64,000 nt of DNA from Pardosa pseudoannulata (taxonomy: Eukaryota; Arthropoda; Arachnida; Araneae; Lycosidae), in NCBI GenBank assembly GCA_032207245.1, contig CM063505.1:179580058-179644057 (forward strand). Direction: 5' to 3'. The notes beneath the pieces were generated by a model, which had not been told where the DNA came from, ran no database searches, and saw only the letters and a program-made list of their open reading frames with translations. This document shows, in pieces, positions 36,120-48,830 of the stretch; position 1 is the stretch's first letter; each line of letters opens with the position of its first letter. The position numbers and the translations under genes were made by a program.

Positions 36120-39100
36120 TATGTTAAACCATTCAGTAAAACTTTTTAGTTTTACAATAGTTAGTAAATTTTAAAAAGTGATATTTATAACAATTTTAGA
36201 TCTAAGTTAAATTTTTTAAAATAAAATTCTCTTAAATTATTCATATTAAGATAACCATTTTTAAAAATCTATTGAAGTATCATATAATTATTTTTGGTAG
36301 CAAATCTTTACTTTAAAGAGTAGTAAATGATGAAATTCTCAAATAAACTTAATGTTACTGCAATACATATGGGGAACTGTACTTGTGATATTAAGAAAAT
36401 TCTATCATATATGTATAGATATGTATTGTCTTGACATATTGAAAGGCATATGCCATTAATGGATCTAATCTGTGTCTTATTAATTAAAAAGTAAATTTTT
36501 TATATGGTTTATTTTTAAAATTCTTTCTTTCAATATTGTTTTATTTGGTCTGTGATAAAAAAAAATATATATATATTTTCGCATTTAAAATTTTCTCTAG
36601 TATATATTTTGAAAGATATTTCAGAATGCCAAGGAATTTTATTATTGTTCTTGTATAATTTGATGTTATTTGTATTAGATTATTATTGCAGGTTGCTAAA
36701 GAATACTAAGTTAGTATGATTTTTGTATGCAATTACACTAGAGCTTAAAAGTACCTGCAGTTAAAAAAGTGTGATCTATTTATAAACTCAAATTAATGAG
36801 ACATTGGCTGAATTTTACTGGCAACAGTTTTATCTTAGTATTTTATTCTGCAATGTTGACTATTTTGATTTTATAATGTGGTGTTGAATATGTAGCAGCA
36901 TTGTATATATGTATAGTTAAAAAAATTTCTATTGACTTAAAATGTAAAATGAGATTAAAAGAAAAAATCATTTTGATGCATACAACATCAAAATAAACCA
37001 AAATTACATTAAAAAATATCTTTAATGTGTTTTAGAAATTGTTAGCTATGTACAGTGGTATAGTGAGGGAGAAAAGGGGTCTATCATGGTACCAAATGGT
37101 ATATTCTATAAATTGTATTACTAGTATATTGTGTTTTGGGAGGGGGGAGGAAATAGACACCAAGGTGTCATACCCTGGATAGCAGTTATGGCACTGTGCC
37201 ACTGGCCTTGTATGTAAAAATAGTGGTTCCAAAGTTTTTAAACTTCTGATTTAAATTTAAAATTTGATTTAAACTTCTATATTTGCAAAAATAAATTTTT
37301 TAAAGCTTAATTCATGACAAGCTACTTAACAGGAAGAAAGTAATGTTTTCATAATTGCATCCTCTAAGGATATTTTTCTTTTGTTTCTATCTAACTCTCA
37401 TCTGTTGACTTTTCAATGAGATGAACTTACATCTACAGATTCATCCTCTCCAACTACTAAAATTCTTACATAATCATTCCAAAAAAAATACAAAGTAATT
37501 ATAAAATTACACATTTGCACAAATAAATAAATAAATAAATAAAATAAATCTGTATTTCATGTGTTTTCAGCATATTTTCTCTGTAGTCCACAGGGAGGGG
37601 CTTATATATGTACTTAATATTATATACTATACAAAAAAATGGATGTGTATATTATATATGCATATACACACATACAAATTTTCGCACATACAGATTTAAA
37701 TATCCATATACATCATGACAACATTTGAATCTTGATGCTGTGGCAGTATGAAGTGCTACAAATTGGTTATGAAGCAACACTGGAGAGAATACAAATTTAA
37801 TTTGTACATTCTCTTAGGTAGGGTTTTTAGATGCTTGATAAGTTGGAACTTGATTCTAACAATATTCTTGATTCTGATTCTCAATAATTTCAGGATAGCA
37901 TGCTAACTATTGTGTCATATAAAGTCCATTTTTTTTAATTATATATATTTTGTATAGCGTATTATTAGAAGGTTATTGTAAATTTAATTTTATGGAAAAA
38001 TAGTTATCTCTGAATTATAGCCATAGAAGTAATATGCTGCAGTAATGATTAGAGCTGCAATTAAAAATGTCTTATATTCTTTTATTTTTATAAGATATGT
38101 TGCATAATTTACCTATGTATTTTATAATACTTTCTCTCTTGTACTGAAAGCTTACTTGAAATATATTTTAAGTATTATTGTAATTTTCAAAAGTTGATGT
38201 TAATTGTATTGTATGGTCATATGATTTTATCATCTATTATTTATTTATAAAATAACAGGTAGCTGAAAATTCAGGCTGTCAAAATGCATTTTTTTATGCC
38301 TTTGCATTCTGAATTATTCACATTTTGCTATTCAGATTTATTGTTTTTATGAAATGTAAATCATGATTTCGTTTCTATTATTTGAAATATTGGTCTTCCA
38401 AGAACCTTACACATTCACACATACAAATATGCTTTTTAATTATTAGCCATTTTTGTATTGAGTTTTAAAAAACTCCTTTTTTATTTCTTCATAAAGGGAT
38501 ATAGTTACCCTGAAAAATTGTTTTAAATTTAAAATATTACAGCAAACATTGTAATTTCTTTGTTACTTAGAATTCAATTTAAACCATATTCAGAGAGTAA
38601 AGTTCATTTAATTAAAATTAAAAACCTTTTAAAATCTTTATAAGTTTTCATATGTTAATATTTTACTCCCCACCTTCTTAAAATTTTTTTTAAGTAAAAT
38701 AATTTTTTTTTCAAACCTATTATGGTTTAAAAAATTATTATTAAATATGGTATTAAGATTGTGCATTGATTTTTAGATATCTCTAAAATTATGTTCTATT
38801 CATTTTTTACTTGAAACAATGAAATTTATTTATTTTTATATATAAAATATATAAGCAACTTATGTCCGATTCCAAGTAAAATTCTATTTTATACATTATG
38901 AAAAACCTGTATTAAAAATTTAAAACATGTATCTTATTGAATTCGATGGGTTTTAACCCATACAATTCAAGGAAACTATTGAAATTCTTAAAACAGAAAT
39001 TTAAAATTTTTCATGCATGTCTAGAACATTTAGAATGATAATTTGTACCTATAGTAATAATAATAATAATAAATAATAATAACAACAACAACAACAACAT

Positions 39101-39951
39101 ATCAATATTTTGACTGTAATTAAGATACCCTGTCATCTTAATTTGTATTAGTTTTATTTGCTTTATAACATTGTCTTTTTGGAATGCATGCTTTTAATGC
39201 ATTTCCTTTAATGCTAGTCACACAGTGTGTCTACTTTTCAAGAATATCAAGGAAATAACCAAATGTGTCAAATTATTTGTATACTATTTTTTTTTTTCTA
39301 AATCTTTTTGGTAACAGTTCTGTATATAGATTTTTCCTTAGTAAAAAAGCCATCATTTTAGATGTTTATTTCTGTCAGGAATAGTATTCAATAGAGGGGA
39401 AATTAAAATTATATTGTATGCAAATTTGCCAGAACTGCAAAATAGTATTGTTATAGAGGAATTTGTTGGATCTGATATTGTTGCTAGGTTTTATTGTATT
39501 ATAATTTATTTTTTTAACTTTGGATAGTTTCATTTTTTTTAATAGCTTCTTAAAAGTTAAACTGAAAATAGTTTTTTCTTACTGTGACACATATATACAT
39601 AATTTTTTAAAAATAAAGTATGTGGGGAAATTCTTTGAAAGTGTACTCAAAATGTCACAAGAAAGTCAAGCTTTTAGCAATTCAGTAGACACTTCTTCAT
39701 GTCAATTTTTTTTTTATTTATTTGATATGAATTATTAAAATTTTTGTTGGATATCTTTCATATTTTTTGTTTGTTTATATTTTTGAGGTATTTATTCTAG
39801 TCATATCTATTTATGTTCTTGTTTATCATAAAAATTTTACATTTTATGTTATTTCATAAATCATTTTTGTTTTTAGCAATGTAGATGGTAAATAACTTTG
39901 TTCTAATTTATCTATGTAAATGTTTTGCATGTTTTAGTTTTAGAAAATAAC
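36120..39951. other. Non-coding stretch downstream of the Ly6-type gene
   Basis: 3.8 kb of AT-rich sequence. It holds an AAAT-type run at 37520-37545 and a TAA/CAA trinucleotide run at 39055-39100. No gene or recognised transposon was seen. Confidence 0.5.
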
Positions 39952-39959
39952 ATTAATCT

Positions 39960-41142
39960 CAGTGGCGTGCGGTAGGTTTTCATGCAGGGTGTGCAGAGAA
40001 CATGGATTTTCTAATAAATCTTTAATTATTGAGACATCTGAGTTCTCCATTCCGAAACGGGATATTTATTATGAATATAAATTTAAAGATTACAATAAAT
40101 AAAATATTTACGTACGAGTAGTCGAGTTATTACTATAAATCATGCCTTTTGTTGTATGGTGTCATATCGGTGTCGAAAAAGCAACGTTTCGGACTTCTAC
40201 GAAAAACTTTAATGTTCAACAAACGTAGCACCACATGGCACCCGCCGCTGCGGTGCCTCCTCCGGATGTCGACAAACGGAACGTCTATTCCACGTGCAGA
40301 GGATTTCACTGCACGCTGGCACAATAGAGCGAACTTTCTTGTTCAGTCAGTAGATTAAATTATATTTATTAATTGATTTTAACATTTGGAAATCATATAT
40401 TCTGTGAAAAACATCTTGACAATTTTTAAAAACAAAACCAGGGATATGGTGTTACTTAATATAACTTATATACTGTCTGTAAGACACAATGAATGGTAAA
40501 ATTTGGACTGTTGTGTTAAAATTCATTTCTTTAAAACAAAACATTGTTTTTCAGCTGATTATTTCAATAAATATAATATACATCACCGAAATTAATTTAC
40601 CACATTAAAACATTTCACTTTATATTGAGGAAATACTTCTTTTATATTTTCATGAAAACAAAATCTTACAATATATAAATTTAAGCATTAACCGTCTGCA
40701 AAATCGTATGGCCAGTTAATCAGTTAAAAAACAAACAAACAAAAAAAAAGTCTCCATTCTAATACAGCGATTAATAAACCGTACCTTCGGATGATTCTGA
40801 ATGCCAAGTGCAGGAAAAATAGCTGCACTTTCCTCAGTGCCATAGTATGCTGTTCTTCTCCAGTAGCCCATACATATAAAGTGTGATTTTCAATTTAGTG
40901 AGCAGTGCGTACACATCAGTACTTCCTAGGTTCGTTTGCGTGCTACGTGGTGCAGCACCTAGTGCTGCATGCACTGCGGGAATACAAGCAAGCTAATCAA
41001 CATAATATTTGAATATATTATAAATAATATTTATTATATACCATATAAAGATAGGTAGACGTAGGTGCAGAAAATTATTGTCCCTCATAATTTTGCCAGG
41101 ATGTGCAGTGCACACCCTGTACATATGGACTGCACGCCACTG
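39960..41142. mobile_element. hAT-type non-autonomous element with perfect 8-bp target duplication
   Basis: Left end CAGTGGCGTGCGGT; complement of the right end CAGTGGCGTGCAGT. Both are followed inward by GCAGGGTGTGCA / ACAGGGTGTGCA. The flanks are identical: ATTAATCT at 39952-39959 and again at 41143-41150. CAGTGGCG ends with 8-bp target duplications fit the hAT superfamily. The interior (1183 bp overall) has no transposase that I recognise. A CpG-rich part lies at about 40150-40330. Confidence 0.85.
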
Positions 41143-41150
41143 ATTAATCT

Positions 41151-42475
41151 GTATGTAGTAAAATGTACAAACTTTTTGTTTAAAACTGCAATAGCCTGAC
41201 AAGTAATTAAACAAAAAAATTTTTTGTTTAAATATTATTAATCTGTTTGGTTTATCTGCTAGGTAGCTGTTATAAAAGTACTGAAAATTTTATATTTTGT
41301 AGCTACAACAATTTTTTATTGACCCTTTTTTTCTATATATATTGGCTTTTCAATTTTTCAGTACTTAAACTTTGAATTTTTAAAAGTAATTGATTTTATC
41401 ATATTTTATTGCTTCTTAAAGTATTTGTAGGGGAAATAAACTACACAAACTTTCATCATTTAAGATATTCCCCTTCCTTTTATCTAATCATTTAATGATA
41501 CTGTTTAATAGAATGACATTTTCTATAATAGTTCATCTTTTATTACTACTATTTTAAACACACAATTTATGACCATAATTTTTGAAATGGCGTGATTTAC
41601 TTAGATTTTTGCATTTAGTTATTTCATGGTGATTCTGTAGCATTTAAAGATATGTTTTAAATATCTTCATTCTAGAGATGTTAAGAATTTACAATCATAT
41701 TTACAAATGTTTGTATTATATATTTAAAAATGCCTATTCAGTAATAAAGATTATAAAAGTAATATTCTGAGTAGCTAATTTTTTAAAAATATATTGAGGT
41801 ACATTGTCTTTTTTGGTGATTATTACCCCAATATAGACTTTTGATAAAACACTAACGACTGTATTCACAAGTACAAGTTAAACTAGGTTCAAGTGTTACC
41901 CAAGGTTTAAGTACTAAAAGGGCATTTACCACACCATTTTCTGATGGGAATGCTACGAATGACAGGAAATGATAAAAATAAAACCAAGCTTTTTTTTTTT
42001 TTTTTAAATAAATATTTTACTGTTTTTCAAGCTGTCTCTGATGCTATAAGTGTTATAGATTTCCCTTCATGGGGGTTACCATTTGTATCTATTTTGACAG
42101 CTAAGCAGCCCTTCTAGCTTTATTGAGGTGCAGTGTTGTTTTTGCATTGGTTTGTGATAGACAAAAGATTGTGAGGCCGGATCGAAATAATATATTGTTA
42201 CATGTTAAATAGTAACAAGGCAACTGAACAGAACAAAGAACATCATCTCATATTTATAACTTTAGAAGAATTCAATAAAACTGTACCTAAAAGAAAGCTA
42301 AAAGTAGAACCAATGACAGTTAAGCAAACAAGAATATAAAAGAAACATAACAAAATTCACAGAAAATCTCATGCAATGTAATGCTGCGATTACAATATTC
42401 CAACAGTTCAAGCGTCATTCTAGGTTCTTTGTGACCTTGAAATGAAATCATCTTTAGAAGATTTTATTCTTGGGT
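41151..42475. other. AT-rich intergenic sequence
   Basis: 1.3 kb between the hAT-type element and the non-LTR relic. No coding region, RNA gene or recognised repeat was seen. Confidence 0.5.
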
Positions 42476-42535
42476 GTTGAAATCATCCTAGCTCCTGGGC
42501 TCAAGAGCAGGACACTGTGACCAGGTACAAAGACT

Positions 42536-43201
42536 ATGGACTCTGTGACCTTGCTTCATCTACCAATCTTGCCCAATCATATAGATATTCAGGGCAATGA
42601 ACTAGCTGATGAATTAACTAGGAAAGGGTCTAGTATTTCTATTACTGGTCCTGAGCCTGTGCTTGGTATTGTTTCTGGTCTACCAGGAAGTCTGTTTTAT
42701 TATTTGAGGGGTATTTAGTATGCTAAGTAACACAGTAGGGAGGATCAGAGACAAGCCAAAGAGTTCAATCATGACTACCCCAGTTTACACCATAAAGAGC
42801 TTTTGTTGCTTTATAGAAATTATTTGTGGAAGGCAGTTGGTCTTCTTACTGGTCACTCTGCTCTCAAAAGTCATCTTAATATGATAAGAATCAATCCTGA
42901 TCCCTTGTGTCATAACTGCAGTCTTGAGAAGGAGATCTCTTGCCATATTTTGTGGGATTGCAAGTTTTCTCAGCTCAGGTTTAAACATGGTAGCCACCTT
43001 CTTGAGGAGCCTTGAGAGTTGCAGGCTATTCTTGTCAGCTATCTGCTGATGTTGGCTTTAGCCACTGGCCTATTTTCTCAGGTGCTCTTGAGGTTGTGTT
43101 TTCCTGGGTTTCAATACAATTTAGGTCTTGGTAAACCTCTGGTTGTAATGCATTGCTCTTGGGACCCCCCCAATCCCTCCTTCCTCAAGGAGCTGCCCTA
43201 A
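42536..43201 (+). pseudogene. Non-LTR retrotransposon relic, RNase H and C-terminal zinc-knuckle region
   Basis: One continuous frame broken by in-frame stops at about 42716, 42728 and 43013. It reads LPNHIDIQGNELADELTRKG, the end of an RNase H domain (the P.HIGI.GNE.AD pattern), then a GPEPVLGI motif, then VGLLTGHSALKSHLNMI, then DPLCHNCSLEKEISCHILWDC, the C-terminal CxxC...H...C region of jockey/I-type elements. The reverse transcriptase and endonuclease parts are absent, as expected for a 5'-truncated LINE insertion. It is non-functional. Confidence 0.85.
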
Positions 43202-44869
43202 AGGTGCATTCATTCATTCAACCTGTGAATCTGATCCACCGAATCAGCAAGTTACACTCAGATTAATTTATCAGCCATGTGTAGATTGTATCACCATACC
43301 ATAAATAAATATAGTGGAAAACTAACAGTCATTCAATTTGAATTCTGATTGCTAATGTATGTATAGTTATGTTATTTTCTTTATAGTTTATTTAAACTGA
43401 TTAAAACTTTAACTGGGTGTTGTATTTTCTAAAAATAAATTATTATTATAGAAGTAATTTTGATTTTATTAATTATACGTATGTAGAGTTCGGTTTCCTT
43501 ACAACTTGCACATGTATGCTAGTATTTCTTAATTTTCTTTACTTTAAAATTTAATGTGTGACTTTACTCTTATGTTATCAGTTTAAAAACTAATATTTTA
43601 ATCTTTACTTCTGTAAAAATTTACTTATTTATTTTTTATGTTTGGGTAACGTTAGTTCACAGCAATATTTTAAGATTCCTTTTTATAGGTGTAAATCATT
43701 TCATAGAAGATGTCATCATGTCCATGCACTAACAATTATCAGGAACTTTGCAGCTGTGCTATTTGTGTCGATTTTCGATATCTGCTCCCAGCTGCTCAAA
43801 AAACAAAACAAAAAAACAATATTTTAACAGAAATTGAGCTGAAACTGCGCTATTTTACAAATTTACGTAGTTTTTAAACATTCAGATTTGCTCAATGATT
43901 TCGTCAACTATTAGGCGAATTTTCCCCGCCGAATATCTCTGAATACTAGACATTGGAGGAAATATGTCATATTTTTTCTTACACATTTTGTTAGGTAAAA
44001 GTACATAAAGAAAGAGAAAAGAATTTTATACTTCAGCCATGCTGCCACTCTTAAGTACTACTCGAGATTGTCATAAACATCCAACTAAAAATGCGTTTAT
44101 AACATGTACAGGGAAGGAAATTTTCCACTTTTTGGTAGAGTTCCGTTTCTTTGTTTACAGCCGATTTCTTCCTCTCCGCCTGTTTCTGCTTTTCTTTGCA
44201 ATATTCCTTTTTTTTTTTTTTTTGTAAGTTTTTGTGTGTGTGCGTAAATTTTCTATTCTTATAGAAATTCTGCCTTTTCAAAAATCTTTCGAAATCGGAA
44301 AGGAATTCGAGTATTTGTGAGACTATCATATCTTGAACCAGATTTTCATCATCTGGGGGTCAACTATTCAACACTCTTCCCGATTGCCGATTGTTCCAAT
44401 AATGTAATGTTAACAGCCTAATAAAAATGGTACTCACGGTATACACAAATCGAGAAAATGTGGAAATGTCAGGAAAATTCACCAATCTAGAATATTCAGA
44501 ATTGTTTTTTAAATTTTTTATTTTTTGTAGGACAAATTCACATTTTTCCGCTCTTTACCAGACAAACATTCACAGACATGTCAAAACAAGAATTTCCTGC
44601 ACCGGCCAGACGCGGATCTTAATATAACTTTGCCATTATAGTTGTGTATAAATGTGTCACAACAAGAATCTCTCAATGGAAACCTCACCCAATTGTAAGA
44701 CATTCGGCCGCTCTCGGTTGAACTTCAAGTTCCGTATTTGGGAATCATCGAGATTTTCCTCTTTTCCGCGTGTCTCTTTTATTTATTCCTTTTGTTTGTG
44801 ATTGGTATCAAGATTCTTCAATGAAGGACGAAATAACGATTTCGCGATGGGGAAAAATTGATTGATTAA
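43202..44869. other. Non-coding stretch between the LINE relic and mariner
   Basis: 1.7 kb. From about 43640 to 44870 it is less AT-rich and carries more CpG than its surroundings, with a poly-T run at 44207-44222. Short open frames overlap on both strands, but none resembles a known domain. I cannot say what it is. Confidence 0.35.
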
Positions 44870-45585
44870 TACGAGGCGCATCCAGAAAGTAAGTTTCCCG
44901 ATGTTTTCCTATAGTAAACGTAATTAGCCGTGTTAATTGCGCGTGCGTAACAGATCTATGACGTATTAATCATATGCCAGCTGGACAAGTCTAGATTCGT
45001 GCCAGTAGCAGGGTAGGAATGGTCCGAAGTGGAAACTCTTAATTCCTTCTCCTGCCGCCTGCAAGGTTCGGTCGGTGATCTTGAATGCACAAAGCATTGC
45101 TCCAATTGAAATTCATCGTCAGCTCTGTCAGGTCTATGAGCCGAAACTGACACCCGAACACAAAATTCAACGCTTAGGAGCAGCACTGACATTTCTGCAA
45201 CGGTATCACGATGATGGCGACGAGTTCCTCGACAGGATCGTCACGGGCAATGAGACTTGGATTTCGCACTTTACCCCGGAAACCAAGCAGCAGTCAATGC
45301 ATTGGCATCATAGTGGATCTTCGGTCAGGACCAAATTCAAACAGACGCTGTCGGTACGGAAAGGGATGTGCATGGTATTCTAGGACAGGAAGGCTGGTTC
45401 CATTCACAGGCGGTAGAGGTATACAAAAGTTGATCCCACAATACGACAAGTGTCCCAATTCTGGTGGTGGCTATGTTGAAAAATAGTTGAAACATTGCTG
45501 TACTTGTTACCAATAAATATGTCCGTGAAAGTGTGAGTTCTTTTTTCTTTTAAAAGGGAAACTTACTTTCTGGATGTGCCTCGTA
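44870..45585 (+). mobile_element. Internally deleted mariner element
   Basis: Inverted ends CGAGGCGCATCCAGAAAGTA (left) and CGAGGCACATCCAGAAAGTA (complement of the right) continue into AGTTTCCC, with TA at both borders (44870-44871, 45584-45585). About 716 bp against roughly 1.3 kb for intact mariners. Inside, a frame opens with IEIHRQLCQVY (mariner N-terminal helix) and jumps to RLGAALTFLQRYHDDGDEFL and IVTGNETWISHFTPE, which holds the first catalytic region with N where the usual D is expected (GDE to GNE). The middle of the transposase and the C-terminal catalytic part are gone. Confidence 0.9.
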
Positions 45586-46730
45586 GATTAACATAGGTAT
45601 ATAGGCTATATAGCTATGTTCACATCTTGATCCGAACTGAAAATTTGGGAATTGGTGTCCTATGGAGCACGTTTAGTCGATATTTCATGATATATCGAAA
45701 AGTCCTAATTCGTACTGTATTGTACACAAATCTCTGAGAATATCATAAAAGGATGTTGACTTATTTCAAACATTTGTACTAGACAGCGAAATTTTAAAAA
45801 AATAAAGAGACAAAATATGAATATTTTCAACAACTTTTTAAATATTTGAATTGTTAATTATTTAATATAACAGTTGTAATTGAATGCATAAAATTACTTA
45901 TAACAGTATTAAAACTTTGCCTCATAATTTTTAATTTTGGGAAGAGTAGTTTAAATGCAGTTATTTTACGGAAAAATTTATAAAGGGAATGTTGGAGTGC
46001 ATTTTTTTATGACCACCCTGGGTAACCTATTATTGGAAGAACATTTGGTGGGAGAAGCCTTAAAGAGTAACCGATTTTAATCAAAAACCTACTAAATATT
46101 TGTCTTAGTTTTCTGTATTGCTGTATGTTATGCCTCAATAGTGAACAGTTTAAAAAGGGAAATGAAAATAATCTTGTACTTCCTGACATTTATCTATCCA
46201 TGTGATTTAATATTTAAAACATTAAATCATTGTTGTTATCATTTGTTCTATTTAAATTTAATGTATAACAATATAATTATAAATCAAACTGAAGTGTAAA
46301 ACTGGCGTGAATATTTTTTTATGGATTGGTACAACTTTTCTCCAGACTGTAAAGAATTGAGCATGGTTATTTCAGCGAACAAATCACAAAAGCATCTCTA
46401 GGAAAATCCGTAGTTCTCTGCTTCATAGAGACTGATTAATGATTTGAAATAAATTGCTATTTTATATAGTTCACTGTAGATGTTACAACTCTATATTCTC
46501 GAAATTCAAGAGGCATAGTATAGTCAATCAATCAGGTTTTATCACTAGAAAGTCAGAGTCTTTGAGCAGGACTGCAGTCTATTTTTTAGTATGGTGCTAC
46601 TCTTTGAAATGCCACTTCTTAAATGTTTTGGTTTTGCTGCTTAGGCTGCCTACCTTGCGGAGCCACCGGATGTGTCTCTTTCTCTGCTTCATAGCATGGC
46701 ATAGTTTTTTCTTTGAGACACCCAGTTTTA
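45586..46730. other. Intergenic sequence
   Basis: 1.1 kb, AT-rich, without a recognisable coding region or repeat. Confidence 0.45.
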
Positions 46731-46918
46731 TAAAGCATGGTTCGTACACTTTTTTAATGGAAAAAATTAAGCACCATTCAAACTTTTTAAGCACCTCTTA
46801 TCAGAAACATATCAGATAAAATAATGGTTATTATACTAGGTTCAACAAAAACATGAACAAAAGAGAGTGTGTATAAGTGTGAGAAATCATTGTGTTTCAC
46901 AGACACAGAAGTCAAAAT

Positions 46919-48310
46919 GTTGGGGGAAAAGAGGGAAAATGGGAGAAAAATGCAAAAAAAGAGGCAGTTGAATAAGTATTAAAAATTAATGTTCTGATTT
47001 CCTTAATACAAGAACAAGTGCCTAAATATGAAATATGAAAGTATCTAAATAACTTTTTATCAATATAAACAAGTACTTAAGTTTCCTAGTAAAAAATAAT
47101 TTAAAACAGATTCAAATCAAATGCTTCTTCAATTTGCCTAATTAAAAAAATAAATTCATCAATATAGTTGAACTTTATTATATTAAACTTTGAGGAACCA
47201 TATTGTTTGTTGGACTTAACTTTAGAAGAAACCTTAGAAGAAAGGTTTTTAAAGAACCTTTTCTACTCTTTAATGTTAGATCTCAGAAAATTATAACTTG
47301 TATAAGATTTACGTAACATTACATATTATATAAGATTTACATATATAAGATTTACAAAAATATTATCTTTAATGATCTTAATTGACTAAAACCAAACAAC
47401 TGATGGATCGCCTATTCGAATGACCAAAAATGTAGACAAATGCAAAACTAGTTATTGCTTACTATTTTAATATTGAATTAATTTATAATCTTCTGTAGAC
47501 GTGATGCCAGTATCAAGATAGTTTAAAGAATTTCTTTGTCTTATACAACGAAAAACATTTTCTTTCCTTGAGTAGGTGAACAAGATGATTTCATGCACTT
47601 TGTTTTTAAATCTAGACACATGTATTTAAATCTTTTCATAACTGCAAAAAAGTTTTATAAAAATTTAAGAAAAAAAAAAAAACCTAGTAAATGACTGAAA
47701 AAAAGGATCTTTCTACCTCATTCCTACGATTCACTATAAATGTATAAAATGGACATTCACCATTTATGGATAAATTAGCATGCAAACAAAAGGAAAATCA
47801 TAAGATTAAAATTTTCATTTGTTATAAGCTGGTTTGTTAAAATTGGGATTTCAACAGTACACCAATAATTTAAAAGTCATTTCAAATAGCAAAGCTTTAA
47901 AATGCACTTCTAAACAAAACTTAAAAATTTTGTAACATTAAAATTTGTTATTAACTAGTTTGTAAAATTCTATTAATTTTTCTTATATTGATTTATAATT
48001 AATGTTTGAAAATACAGTATATTTTTTTTTAAATGGACAATTTCAAAAAATTTTTAATAAAAGTAGCAGACCCAAATGTTAAATATTAGAGGGGAAAAAA
48101 AGGAGGAAAATGAAGAAAAAAAACGGAAATTAAAAAAACAATTTAAAAATATTTATTTGATTTACATAATGCAAAAACAAGTACCTAAGTATGAAATATA
48201 CCAGAAGCTAAATAATTTTTACTAATATAAACAATCACTCGAGTCTCCTAATCAAAAAATGTTGAAAAACAGATTCAAATAGAAGTTTTTCAAATATCCT
48301 AATTTAAAAA
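46919..48310 (+). repeat. Diverged direct repeat inside the 3.6-kb element
   Basis: Copies at about 46919-47160 and 48078-48310 share GGGAAAA/GGAGGAAAATG, ACAAGTxCCTAAxTATGAAAT, AATATAAACAA, TCCTA and AACAGATTCAAAT. A further shared piece (TGGACAATTT plus AAATTTTTTA) recurs near 48030 and 48540, suggesting an old tandem unit of about 1.1 kb with a shortened second copy. Confidence 0.6.
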
Positions 48311-48589
48311 ATAATAATAATAATAATATAAATGCGCATTTTAGATATCAAATTTTTAGAAGACATTTCTATATACAAATTTTTTATTTGTGACTGCAGA
48401 ATTTCTTAAATAGCAATAAAATCTATACCTTAATAGTTTGGAAAGATACAATAATTATCATTAGATTTAATTTTAATCAATGTCTAAAAACACATGATTT
48501 AAATAATATATGCACTGTATAAGGCTATTATTTTAAGTGGACAATTTAAAAAAAAATTTTTTAAATAGTAATATTTCGGGACAATGATC

Positions 48590-48830
48590 GAATAGGACGG
48601 GATTTTTTTCGGTATCTGAGCCAGGGGGTTCGAATTGTACTTTAGACTAACAGATTTGTAACCATTTAGTTTGGTCTGAGAGCGCTAGAGTTTTCTTTTA
48701 TGTTACCCGACGGCTAAAAACATCGGAATTTACTACTTAATTACTACGATCTGAACGGCTACGAACAAAGAGCGGGATTCGAAACCGTGGCCGCGTCTTA
48801 CCGATTCAGCTATAGGGCTGATTTTTATAG
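48590..48830. mobile_element. tRNA-derived SINE-like pieces in opposite orientation
   Basis: Minus strand 48745-48826 reads TAGCTGAATCGGTAAGACG (box A-like), then GGTTTCGAATCCCGC (box B-like), then GTTCGTAGCCGTTCAGATCG. Plus strand 48590-48640 reads TGATCGAATAGGACGGGAT, then GGGGTTCGAATTG. The pair may be two SINE heads inserted head to head. Confidence 0.55.

Noticed and set aside
44039..44227. Hydrophobic 62-codon frame ending in poly-Phe
   Set aside because: Produced by a poly-T run; no splice context or family resemblance.
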